The position numbers and the translations under genes were made by a program. Shown here in pieces: positions 16,201-24,903 of a stretch of 64,000 nucleotides of DNA. Under the pieces are notes generated by a model, which saw only the letters and a list, made by a program, of their open reading frames with translations, did no database searches and was not told the DNA's origin. The first letter of the stretch is position 1, and every line of letters begins with the position of its first letter. Source of the stretch: JALHOM01 sp964615775 (GTDB taxonomy: Bacteria; Patescibacteriota; Saccharimonadia; Saccharimonadales; 2-12-FULL-41-12); contig CAZTQB010000002.1 of NCBI GenBank assembly GCA_964615775.1, forward strand, positions 1-64,000. The letters are read 5' to 3'.

Positions 16201-16632
16201 ATGACGTGGACTGAAGATATGGGTAGAAATAGCAGGTTTGGCTCACCAGAAGCCCATGAACAGATGGCTCGCTGTAAACCTTCCACTAGAACAGTGCTAG
16301 CTGTTGCAGCATTAGTAACTTCAGGAGGAGTTGGACTTGGGATTTATGAAAAAACTTGGGGCAGTGATGGGCAAAGAGTCGAATGCCATGGACAGGAAGC
16401 TCAACCACCTATTACTAGAGACGAAACTACAATGGCAGCAGTTGCCGCAAGAGTAAAATTCAATAACCCCGACAAATTTGACTCAAATATCACAAACCGC
16501 ACAATAGTTGGCAATTCGGTCATAAAACCATCTAGTCAAGACGGCTTTAGGCCTGCTAGTTTCCGCTATGACCTCAAGCCACACGACATAGTATATACAC
16601 CAGCAAGCTGTAAATTTGTTCCCAAAAATTAA
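16201..16632 (+). CDS. Single-pass membrane protein with extracytoplasmic domain, unknown
   Basis: 143 residues. A cytosolic start (MTWTEDMGRNSRFGSPEAHE), one helix (about residues 30-48, TVLAVAALVTSGGVGLGIY) and about 90 residues outside, with two cysteines (near 59 and 137) that could form a disulfide. PHDIVYTPASCKF near the end suggests a small beta domain. Likely co-transcribed with the 100-residue protein just upstream. Ends with a four-base overlap with the convergent leuS; its terminator lies inside leuS. Function unknown. Confidence 0.6.
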   Translation: MTWTEDMGRNSRFGSPEAHEQMARCKPSTRTVLAVAALVTSGGVGLGIYEKTWGSDGQRVECHGQEAQPPITRDETTMAAVAARVKFNNPDKFDSNITNRTIVGNSVIKPSSQDGFRPASFRYDLKPHDIVYTPASCKFVPKN

Positions 16633-19085
16633 ACTACAAAGTTAACTAAGCGATTTTTGATATAAATCGCTTTTTTTATTGTCTTAGTTTCTAGGCTTTT
16701 AGCAATCTTGAAATCAGTTTGAGCGGCTTTTACCACTTCTTCTTCTGGAGTATCGGGCGGCATACTAATCTGGCCTTTCAGCTTGCCGTTTATTTGAACA
16801 ACTACTGTCACTTCTTCTGTTTGCAAGTACCTTTCATCGTGAACTGGCCAAGAATCCTTGTGTACCGAACTATCATGACCCAAGTCATGCCACAGCTCCT
16901 CGCTTACATGAGGGGCAAATGGAGCAACGCAGACTATTGCAGCTTCTATTGCCTCTTGCCACTCTTTAGACTTGACCAAATAATCTTTTTTTAATAAATA
17001 TAGGTCATTGATACATTTCATAAGTGTTGAAATGGCAGTATTATATCGGTTTGCCTCGATATCTTCAGATACTTTTTTAACTACGCTATGTGTAATAAAC
17101 TGCAACTTTTTCGCGATTTCGCTGTCTAGCTCGCCGTCTTTAGCTAATAGATACTCCTGAGTAAGTGTATGGAGTCGATTCAAGAACCGATAGGTAGCTG
17201 GTACACCAGTTGGATCCCAGTTAGCATTAAATTCTAGAGGTGCTGCGAACATTAGGTAAGTTCGTAGAGCATCGGCACCGTAGCCCTGAGCAATAATTTC
17301 AAGTGGATCTACACCATTGCCCTTGCTTTTGGAAAAAGCTGTGCCGTCACTGGCCCGAACCTTGCCATTAAACAAAAATTGTTTAAATGGCTCAGGGTTA
17401 TCCACTAAACCTAATTTGTGAAAGAATCTGGTTATAAATCGAGCATAAAGCATATGTGCCGTAGCATGGTCACCGCCATTGTAAAAATCTACAGGCATCC
17501 AGTGGTTAGCTCGTTCTGAACTAAAAGCCTTCTGGTCATTATGCGGATCGGTGTATCTAAGCATATACCAACTAGAACAAATATAGGTGTCTAGGGTATC
17601 GGTTTCACGCTCTGCTGGCTGGCCACATTTCGGACAAGCAACCTTTATCCAATCATTTGCTCTAGCCAGGGCCGAGCGACCATCGCCGGACGGCTTAAAG
17701 TCTCTAAGTTCAGGCAAGACTACTGGCAAATTTTCATCCAAGACTATACCATCTGTAGGACAGTAAACTACCGGAATCGGAGCCCCCCAATAACGCTGTC
17801 GACTAACACTCCAGTCACGCATTTTGTAGTTTGTTTTCTCTGTGGCAATGTCCTTTTTAGCTAAGTCGGTCACGATTTTCTCTCTTGCATCACTAGATTT
17901 CATGCCATTATAGGTGTCCGAATTCATTAGCAAACCTTCTTCGTGAGTGCATTCATCATCTGGTGCATCATTATCGATAACTCTGGTAATGGGCAGATTA
18001 TACTTGCGAGCAAACTCATTATCGCGTTCGTCATGGGCCGGCACTGCCATAATCGCACCAGTGCCGTAACCGGTTAGCACATAGTCAGCAATCCAGATTG
18101 GAATCGACTTGTTATTAGCTGGATTTAAAGCATAAGCACCAGTGAAAATACCTGTCTTTTCTTTAGCACTTAGGCGGTCAACCTCTGTTCTGCGTTTAGT
18201 TTCATTAACATACGCTTCGACTTCTGATTTTTGCTCTGGAGTAGTTATTTGTTCAACAATCTGGTTTTCAGGAGCCAAGACCAAGAAACTGGCACCAAAA
18301 AGTGTATCTGGGCGAGTTGTAAAAACCTTGATAAATTCAGATCCGCCTGATTTTCTGCCTGATTCATTAATCTCAAAAGAGATTTCGGCACCCTTGCTTT
18401 TACCTATCCAATTTTTTTGAGCTAATTTAACACTCTCAGTCCAATCAAGATCATCTATAGCATTAAGTAGCTCATCGGCATAGTCAGTTATCTTAAAAAA
18501 CCACTGTTTAACTTCTTTCTGCTTAACTAACGGATCATCTTTGCCGTCATGCCGCCAACACTTTCCGTCAATAATTTGCTCGTTGGCTAGCACAGTTTGG
18601 CATTGCTCACACCACCACTGCATACGAGCATCTTGATAAGCAAGACCTTTTTTGTACATCTGAATAAAAATCCATTGTGTCCAGCGATAATATTCTGGCT
18701 GGTGAGTAGCGATTTCTTTACTCCAGTCGTTGCTCCAACCCATGGCTTTATACTGCTTGTGATAGTCTGGAATAATCTTAGCCATACTTTCTTGAGGTGA
18801 AACACCAGCCTTAATCGCATAATTTTCAGCTGGCAAACCAAATGCATCCCAGCCTACCGGATGATAACTTTCATAACCTGACTGCCGCTTAAATCTAGCT
18901 TTGACATCAGAAATTGTATAGTTCATGGCGTGTCCAATATGTATACCTGCACCACTGGGGTAATTGAACATGCTCATAGCAAAGAATTTAGGTTTTTTGC
19001 TATCTAAATCAGCTTTATAAGTCTGGTCTTGGTCCCAGATTTTTTGCCATTTTGGCTCTAGAGTCTTTGGGTCGTACCTCTTCAT
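16629..19085 (-). CDS. leuS: Leucyl-tRNA synthetase
   Basis: 818 residues, bacterial type. YDPKTLEPKWQKIWDQ start, the HIGH motif as GAGIHIGHAMNY (about 46-57), HPVGWDAFGLPAENYAI, the editing domain with TTRPDTLFGASF and AVPAHDERD, and the class I second motif as AFSKSKGNGVDP (about 580), where KMSKS reads AFSKS: the mobile-loop Lys-Met are Ala-Phe, while the catalytic SKS is kept. The anticodon-binding part has VCVAPFAPHVSEELW. Charges tRNA-Leu; two tRNA-Leu genes lie in this window. Confidence 0.96.
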   Translation of the reverse strand: MKRYDPKTLEPKWQKIWDQDQTYKADLDSKKPKFFAMSMFNYPSGAGIHIGHAMNYTISDVKARFKRQSGYESYHPVGWDAFGLPAENYAIKAGVSPQESMAKIIPDYHKQYKAMGWSNDWSKEIATHQPEYYRWTQWIFIQMYKKGLAYQDARMQWWCEQCQTVLANEQIIDGKCWRHDGKDDPLVKQKEVKQWFFKITDYADELLNAIDDLDWTESVKLAQKNWIGKSKGAEISFEINESGRKSGGSEFIKVFTTRPDTLFGASFLVLAPENQIVEQITTPEQKSEVEAYVNETKRRTEVDRLSAKEKTGIFTGAYALNPANNKSIPIWIADYVLTGYGTGAIMAVPAHDERDNEFARKYNLPITRVIDNDAPDDECTHEEGLLMNSDTYNGMKSSDAREKIVTDLAKKDIATEKTNYKMRDWSVSRQRYWGAPIPVVYCPTDGIVLDENLPVVLPELRDFKPSGDGRSALARANDWIKVACPKCGQPAERETDTLDTYICSSWYMLRYTDPHNDQKAFSSERANHWMPVDFYNGGDHATAHMLYARFITRFFHKLGLVDNPEPFKQFLFNGKVRASDGTAFSKSKGNGVDPLEIIAQGYGADALRTYLMFAAPLEFNANWDPTGVPATYRFLNRLHTLTQEYLLAKDGELDSEIAKKLQFITHSVVKKVSEDIEANRYNTAISTLMKCINDLYLLKKDYLVKSKEWQEAIEAAIVCVAPFAPHVSEELWHDLGHDSSVHKDSWPVHDERYLQTEEVTVVVQINGKLKGQISMPPDTPEEEVVKAAQTDFKIAKSLETKTIKKAIYIKNRLVNFVV
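16648..16677 (+). terminator. Terminator of the 16.2 kb gene, inside the 3' end of leuS
   Basis: AAGCGATTT (16648-16656) pairs with AAATCGCTT (16664-16672) over a seven-base loop, followed by five further T. It ends plus-strand transcription although the same bases encode the last part of leuS on the other strand. Confidence 0.75.
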
Positions 19086-19159
19086 AATCTATATTTTAAC
19101 AGATTAGATATCTAAATTGTAGCTTACAGCTAAACATACTAGACTGCCCATTCTTGATA

Positions 19160-20065
19160 TCATGTTCCACTAGCTAGCTGGATTAGGTAATCGACAAATT
19201 CCGGCCAAGTTTTGCCCATTTTTAGCACTGGACGCGGTAATAAACTTTCACTCGTCAGGCCAGGGATGGTATTTACTTCTATCTCGTAAAGCTGGTTATT
19301 CTCACTACTTAAAATAAAGTCGATACGAGCAATATGACGACAGCCGGTTAATGCAAATACACGACTGGCAATATCTTGAGCCTCGGTTTTTGCTTGAGCT
19401 GAAATAAACTCCGGGTCGCAAACTTCTTGGCTCGCACCATTATATTTGTTTTCGTAGTCAAAAAACTTGCCTTCAGGTGGAATAATGGCGATAACCGACA
19501 AATTTGGCAGACCATCAATAATTGGCACTGTTAGTTCCTGACCATCGATTAATTCCTCCAAAATCATTCGCTGGTTGCGAACAAAAACATCTTTAGCTGT
19601 TGACTCATCCAATCTGCCACTACGCAGTAAAAAAGTATCAACACTAGAGCCACCTTCTAACGGCTTAAGGACATGTTTTTTGTTGGCTAGATTACTTACC
19701 ATATACTGATCGTAGTTAACAATTTCTTGAGCCGGTACTAAGATGTCGTTTTGTTTTAGTAGTGTTTGAGTTTTAGGCTTGTTAATGCATAGTTTGCTAG
19801 CCGCTACTCCAGAGCCAAGATACTTAGATCCATATTTATCTAAAATTGCCTGAATTTGCCCATCTTCACCACCAACACCGTGTAAAATCGGCAAAACTAC
19901 ATCAAACCGATCTAAGTTTTGGCTCAACCAACTTTCAGATCCGTCCCAATCATAAAATTCTTTTTGATACTTTGACTCATCTACGCCATCAAACACATTC
20001 TTTGATGACTTTAGGGAAATCTCTCGTTCTGGTGATATTCCACCACCAATTACTAAAACTCTCAC
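19160..20065 (-). CDS. ddl: D-alanine--D-alanine ligase
   Basis: 301 residues, ATP-grasp. VLVIGGGISPEREISLKS, LPILHGVGGEDGQIQA, the serine loop LEGGSSVDTF, ARIDFIL and the Mg-binding EIEVNTIPGLTSESLLP are all present. Makes the D-Ala-D-Ala dipeptide for peptidoglycan. The start is GTG at 20065, sharing GTGA with the stop of murF, so the two are translationally coupled and act in consecutive steps. Confidence 0.95.
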   Translation of the reverse strand: MRVLVIGGGISPEREISLKSSKNVFDGVDESKYQKEFYDWDGSESWLSQNLDRFDVVLPILHGVGGEDGQIQAILDKYGSKYLGSGVAASKLCINKPKTQTLLKQNDILVPAQEIVNYDQYMVSNLANKKHVLKPLEGGSSVDTFLLRSGRLDESTAKDVFVRNQRMILEELIDGQELTVPIIDGLPNLSVIAIIPPEGKFFDYENKYNGASQEVCDPEFISAQAKTEAQDIASRVFALTGCRHIARIDFILSSENNQLYEIEVNTIPGLTSESLLPRPVLKMGKTWPEFVDYLIQLASGT

Positions 20066-21357
20066 GCTACGTTACCTCTATCATAATGGCCGAACTGACC
20101 CTCTTTAATCTTCATCCAATAATCACTTTGGCGAACCAATTTCGACTCATCTTCTGGGTCGGCTAGCAGTGGTTTGAGGGCTTCTTCGGCAAAAACCTGA
20201 TTTTGTGAACCTTTGGCAAAAATCACCGCCTCGTCTACGAGCCTAGTTAGTGCATAATTGCCTGCGTCATACGGACTATCGAAACTTTTTACGGTACAGC
20301 CAACCGCCTCTGCTCGAGGAGCTAAGTATTTGTTAGCATCCGGACCAATAGTTATAACCAAATCCAGCTTATCTGCTCGACAATAATCGCCAATCTGCTC
20401 GTGAAGAACTCGACTAGCTTTGCCTAGTTCATTCATATTACCTAAAATTGCTATTCGCTGCGAGGCTTCGATGTTATAAAGTACATCAAGTCCAGCTTTT
20501 ACCGCCAGCGGACTAGCGTTATATGTATCGTCGATTAGTAGACTATTTTTAAGCCCTAGTAATGTATTCATGCGACCTGCATAAGGAGTTATTCGCTCAA
20601 TCGCTGCCACTATTTCTTCCTTGTTCAGGCCCAACTGATCGGCAACCGCCACACTAGCTAAAACCACTTTTCCACCCTGTACGCCAGCTAAATTTATCTC
20701 AGCTGAAACTAAATCTTTTTGATTTTTGTAAATATTAAGTCGCTGATTTATACCATTTGCAGTTGGCGAAAGCTGAGCTGAGTAAACCGGCTGGTTATTT
20801 AGCCCATAGCTTAGATAGCTATTAGTATTTTTGAGATACTTTGCATCAACATCATCAGTACCAAGTAGAGTAGTCTGACAAAACTCTAAAAGCGATAATT
20901 CTTCGGCTGCCACTGTGTCCAAATCACTAAAAAATTCCATATGTTCTGGTGCAACCGAACAGACTACACCAATCTCTGGTTTAAGATACGCAAACTCGTT
21001 AAGCTGACCAGGACCATCGGTGCCAAGCTCTACTACTACGACGTCATAATTTAGACCATTCTTGATCTGTTTTTTGTTAGATATAATTATTTTTAACCAT
21101 TTAAAAAAATCTAAAACGTTTGGGCTATCATGACCAAAAATCACTAGTGGCACAGTCAAGCGATCGTTATAATTGCCTTCCTGCCAGCGAACCTTACGCG
21201 AACCAGCCAACGTCTTGGCAACGGCCAGTTTAGTTGATGTTTTGCCGACACTGCCAGCTACTGCAACTAATGTAAATGGGTGGTTTTTGCGTAACCCAAC
21301 AACTTGTCTTTCCAAAATATTACAAAGCAAATTTTTACCAATTTTCTTGATACTCAT
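20062..21357 (-). CDS. murF: UDP-N-acetylmuramoyl-tripeptide--D-alanyl-D-alanine ligase
   Basis: 431 residues. The Mur ligase ATP loop VAGSVGKTSTKLAVAK (near residue 34), VVVELGTDGPGQL, SVAPEHMEF, the middle-domain DDTYNASPLAVKAGL and C-terminal ILGNMNELG are diagnostic for MurF. It adds the D-Ala-D-Ala made by the downstream ddl. The N-terminal substrate domain seems short: the ATP loop comes early, near residue 34, where longer MurF proteins have about 100 residues before it. Cytosolic. Confidence 0.92.
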   Translation of the reverse strand: MSIKKIGKNLLCNILERQVVGLRKNHPFTLVAVAGSVGKTSTKLAVAKTLAGSRKVRWQEGNYNDRLTVPLVIFGHDSPNVLDFFKWLKIIISNKKQIKNGLNYDVVVVELGTDGPGQLNEFAYLKPEIGVVCSVAPEHMEFFSDLDTVAAEELSLLEFCQTTLLGTDDVDAKYLKNTNSYLSYGLNNQPVYSAQLSPTANGINQRLNIYKNQKDLVSAEINLAGVQGGKVVLASVAVADQLGLNKEEIVAAIERITPYAGRMNTLLGLKNSLLIDDTYNASPLAVKAGLDVLYNIEASQRIAILGNMNELGKASRVLHEQIGDYCRADKLDLVITIGPDANKYLAPRAEAVGCTVKSFDSPYDAGNYALTRLVDEAVIFAKGSQNQVFAEEALKPLLADPEDESKLVRQSDYWMKIKEGQFGHYDRGNVA

Positions 21358-21391
21358 AGGTTAATTATAGCAATATTTTAAGCAACAAGTG

Positions 21392-22333
21392 CTAGCTTTT
21401 TGGGCTAATACGTGCCTGAAGTTCGTCAATTGTGATCGTGTTTTTTGGCAACTCTACATTCTCAAAAACATTGTAATCAACATACTCTTCTACGCGTCCG
21501 TTGTCGTATTCTATCTCTTTTAGTTGTCGCGACAAAGCGTCAATTTTGATATTTACAGTAATCTCTTTTGAATCATCATAGTTAGATGCTTGCAAAGTTT
21601 CTTTGTCGCCTAAGCCACTATACTTTGCATACATATTCAGTACTTCTATGTAGCTCTTTGGCTTAAGACTGAGCTGAACATTATATACCGGATGCATATT
21701 TTCATACGTCAGCTTAGTTGTTTTGAGCGAATAAACATTTTTAGACTTTAGAGAGTTCATCAACTCGGTGGAACGATCAGCCGAGAAGTTACCAAATGGT
21801 ATAAATGTGAACAATACCTGATCTAAAGCTTCAGCTTTCTGACCTTTCTGTTCATCGGTTTTTCGGATTGCCCAAGTATTCAAAAGTTTACTATAGTCAG
21901 TCTTGTCATCATCTGTTTTATTGATATTAATTGCAGTATAACGCAAGTAATCAGCATCTTTTACGCCAATTGACTCGCTAGTAACTGATGATTTATTGCG
22001 AGTTTTATCGATCTGCTCTACGTCTGTAACAGTCTTGACTAGTGGTTGTGGCGTAAACTGTAAATAGTATCGCTCAGTTTGGCTGCTCGTACCATCGGTT
22101 TGTTCTACCTTTTTGGTTAGACTGCTAGCTTGTAGGCTATTGTCGATCATACCCCAAAAAACATTATCTGGCTTAAGAAAAATATTTTGATACCAATAGT
22201 AGCTTGAAAACCCAAACAGTCCTAGTCCTATCAAGACCATCACACTAACTAACACCTTAAAAGATCTGAAGTTAGGTTTTTTTGTAAATTTTAAAATATT
22301 TCTACGTGATTTATTTGATTGATTATCTGTCAT
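21392..22333 (-). CDS. Membrane-anchored extracytoplasmic protein, unknown
   Basis: 313 residues. A basic N-terminus, one uncleaved membrane helix (about residues 27-46, VLVSVMVLIGLGLFGFSSYY) and a roughly 260-residue outside domain rich in Lys, Thr, Ser and Asp with repeated beta-strand patterns (ERYYLQFTPQPLVKTVTDVE, VYNVQLSLKPKSYIEV, EITVNIKIDALSRQLKEIEY), reminiscent of LolA/LppX-like lipid-binding sheets, but I cannot confirm this. TATAAT lies about 100 bases upstream with TTGGTA 18 bases before it, and AAGGAA precedes the ATG; the leader between has no recognised riboswitch. Confidence 0.65.
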   Translation of the reverse strand: MTDNQSNKSRRNILKFTKKPNFRSFKVLVSVMVLIGLGLFGFSSYYWYQNIFLKPDNVFWGMIDNSLQASSLTKKVEQTDGTSSQTERYYLQFTPQPLVKTVTDVEQIDKTRNKSSVTSESIGVKDADYLRYTAININKTDDDKTDYSKLLNTWAIRKTDEQKGQKAEALDQVLFTFIPFGNFSADRSTELMNSLKSKNVYSLKTTKLTYENMHPVYNVQLSLKPKSYIEVLNMYAKYSGLGDKETLQASNYDDSKEITVNIKIDALSRQLKEIEYDNGRVEEYVDYNVFENVELPKNTITIDELQARISPKS

Positions 22334-22607
22334 TTCCTTATATTCCTTCTTTCAAAATTTCTGCAAAACAACACCACCAGACATCGGATTAATACTTTTG
22401 ACGCCGAGCCGATAGAGAGATTATACCGTATCACACAAAGCTATACCAATCCAAAAACACACCCAGAGGAAGATACAACAAACATTTGATGCCCTTAGGT
22501 TAAACCTATGCTCGACAGATGGGCTTAATTTGGACAAGTATTACAGTTAAAGGTATGCAAGGCACAGAGAACCCCAAATAGACGACATATTACATCTGCA
22601 AAGCCGG

Positions 22608-22799
22608 TTAATTTTTGGTTTTATTTCTTTTAGCTAGAAACCTATATACTAAAAATAATGGCAAAAAGACGACTAATGCCACAACGGTAGTTACTAGCAG
22701 ATTAGTACCTTCTGGGTCGTTAGGACTAGCAAATGATAAAAGTGCCTTAGATGAAGCAAAAGACACTATCACTAATACAAGCAGAACAACATAGTTCAT
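22608..22799 (-). CDS. Small two-helix membrane protein (63 aa)
   Basis: MNYVVLLVLVIVSFASSK is a first membrane helix; a short outside loop (SPNDPEGTN) and a second helix (about 35-55) followed by AKRNKTKN. Both termini should be inside. No Shine-Dalgarno is evident; a TATAG-like box lies close before the ATG. Function unknown. Confidence 0.5.
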   Translation of the reverse strand: MNYVVLLVLVIVSFASSKALLSFASPNDPEGTNLLVTTVVALVVFLPLFLVYRFLAKRNKTKN

Positions 22800-22940
22800 A
22801 AATCTATTATAGCTTAAATGCTTTCAATTATTATTGCTTATGGTGATGCACGGTTGTTTAAAGCCTTGCTTTTCTATAACCTCGTCAAGAATCTTGTCCA
22901 TATATAATAAGCTGCTAAAGATTCCATATCTTTTATAAAA

Positions 22941-22974
22941 CTAAACCCACCATACGATTTGATGGTGGATTTAG
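22941..22974 (-). terminator. Terminator of tRNA-Ala
   Basis: Stem of 13 pairs: 22941-22953 (CTAAACCCACCAT) with 22962-22974 (ATGGTGGATTTAG), one of them a wobble in the RNA, followed on the minus strand by TTTTAT. It lies 13 bases downstream of the tRNA-Ala 3' end. Confidence 0.85.
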
Positions 22975-22987
22975 GAAAAGTCGTTCG

Positions 22988-23064
22988 TGGTGGAGCTACA
23001 GGGACTCAAACCCTGGACCTCATCGCTGCCAGCGATGCACTCTAATCAACTGAGCTATAGCCCC
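22988..23064 (-). tRNA. tRNA-Ala (GGC)
   Basis: Complete cloverleaf with acceptor GGGGCTA/TAGCTCC, D arm AGCTCAGTTGATTAGAGT, anticodon stem CATCG/CGATG with loop CTGGCAG (anticodon GGC), T arm CAGGGTTTGAGTCCCTG, and encoded CCA. Confidence 0.95.
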
Positions 23065-23252
23065 AAATTGTAAAATATTGTCATTATTCACCTCAATATC
23101 GATTAGAGATAAAGGCTTTTTTAGCTGTTGGCTCCTTAACTTGAGTCAATAGCTATGAGATTGTATCAAGTGTATGTAAAAGGTTCCTCTTCTTAACTTA
23201 ATAGGATTAATTTTAACACAAAAGCCGATTTTTTAAACAAAACGACTTAATT

Positions 23253-24713
23253 TTAATGCATCATTGCAGTAGATTTTTTGGTCGATTTTTTAGAACTTTT
23301 AACTTCTTTGATAAAGACTATGACAATCACAATACCAATCAGCGTTAACAAAGCACCCACCATGAAAGCTTCTTCGAAGCCTTTCACTTGTGCTTCGGCT
23401 ACTGCGTTTGCTCCATGCTCATGAATATAACGCGTAGCCGCTGAGCTGGCAACACCCGAAAGTACAGCTAGGCCTAACGACCCACCAATCTGCTGAGACG
23501 TGTTAAGTAGTCCTGAGGCCAGACCTGAATCTTTTTCGCTTACTCCATTGGTAGCTGCGGTCGTTGTTGAGACAAAGATTAAGCCCATACCAACTGCCAA
23601 TATAGATAACCCGGGCAATACATCATGTAAATACGTGCCGTTAACTCGCACTTGGCTGAGTAAATATAGCCCGATTGCCATAAAAACAGGTCCGATTATA
23701 AGCGGTATCTTAAAGCCAATTTTATCTAGTTTACTGGCTACCATCGTGGATACGATACCAATGATAAACGTAATCGGCAAAAAGCTTAAGCCAGAGCGAA
23801 TTGGCGAATAGTGTAAGATGTTCTGCACGTAAAGTGTTAGAAAGAAGAACATTGAAAACATTCCAGCTGTGATCGGTAACATTGTCAGGTTGGCACCCGA
23901 TAAGTTACGCATACGAAAAATACTAAGAGGTACTAGTGGATGCTTAGACTTACTCTCATTGACAACAAATCCGACCAACAACAATATACTAGGGATAATA
24001 AACCACATTGCTTGGTGACTTAACCAGCCGTGCTTTGGAGCTTCAGTCAGGCCGTAAACTAGTGTCATGAGGCCAGATGTTACCAAAACTGCACCTGGAA
24101 TATCTAGATGACTATGATCAAGCTCGGCAGTACTTTCTTTGACGTACTTTATTGTCATCAAGATAACCAAAATACCAACTGGCACATTTACAAAGAAGTT
24201 CCATCGCCAACCTAAATATTCTGTTAGTATACCGCCAATCAATACACCGGCTGCTGCACCACCGGCTGCAATTGCTCCCCATACACCTAGTGCTTTGTGT
24301 CGTTCTTTACCTTCAGCAAAAGTTGTAAGTAAAATAGATAGAGCCGCTGGCGACATAAAAGCCGCCGCAAAGCCTTGTAGACCACGAGCGATATCTAAGG
24401 TAGTAGTGTTATTAGCGATACCGCAAACAAAAGAAATAGCTGTAAAAAGAATTAACCCGCTTAAAAAGATTTTTTTACGACCAAACAGATCAGCTGCCCG
24501 ACCACCGAGTAACAAAAAACCACCAAAAACTAGTGTATAGGCCGTAACTACCCACTGCAAACTCTCTGGACTATTGTAGTTTAGTGATTTAGCAATTGAT
24601 GGCAGGGCTACATTTACAATAGCCGTGTCTAGCACTACCATGAACTGGGCCAAACCAATAATCAGCAGTACCAAATTTTTGTGTTCCATGTTTTTGAGAA
24701 TCTTTTTTACCAT
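23253..24713 (-). CDS. MFS multidrug exporter, DHA2 (EmrB/QacA) family
   Basis: 486 residues with about 14 membrane helices. Family motifs: LAQFMVVLDTAIVNVALP (motif D1), LGGRAADLFGRKKIFLSG (motif A), the GLQGFAAAFMSPAALS segment (motif B) and GGAAAGVLIGGILTEYLGWR (motif C, antiporter). Predicted proton-drug antiporter in the plasma membrane. The ATG at 24713 is preferred to a GTG at 24740; TATAGT lies just upstream. The gene stands alone, with no regulator next to it. Confidence 0.92.
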   Translation of the reverse strand: MVKKILKNMEHKNLVLLIIGLAQFMVVLDTAIVNVALPSIAKSLNYNSPESLQWVVTAYTLVFGGFLLLGGRAADLFGRKKIFLSGLILFTAISFVCGIANNTTTLDIARGLQGFAAAFMSPAALSILLTTFAEGKERHKALGVWGAIAAGGAAAGVLIGGILTEYLGWRWNFFVNVPVGILVILMTIKYVKESTAELDHSHLDIPGAVLVTSGLMTLVYGLTEAPKHGWLSHQAMWFIIPSILLLVGFVVNESKSKHPLVPLSIFRMRNLSGANLTMLPITAGMFSMFFFLTLYVQNILHYSPIRSGLSFLPITFIIGIVSTMVASKLDKIGFKIPLIIGPVFMAIGLYLLSQVRVNGTYLHDVLPGLSILAVGMGLIFVSTTTAATNGVSEKDSGLASGLLNTSQQIGGSLGLAVLSGVASSAATRYIHEHGANAVAEAQVKGFEEAFMVGALLTLIGIVIVIVFIKEVKSSKKSTKKSTAMMH

Positions 24714-24903
24714 AATTTCTAACCAGATTTTACTATACACACTTGATTAAGAAAATACAATGAAAAAAGAGCTGATGCGTACCCACCAGGCTCGGTTGTT
24801 TATAATATACATTTTTGTTTTAACAGAGGAGCCTAAACGCACCAACCCTCAACATGCTTATGATTACATACTATATATATAAAATCAACTCGACAGCCTC
24901 CAG

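Noticed and set aside
22334..22607. Riboswitch or ncRNA in the 274-base gap before the gene at 21.4-22.3 kb
   Set aside because: A promoter and about 100 bases of leader are present, but I could not find a stable fold or a known aptamer motif.
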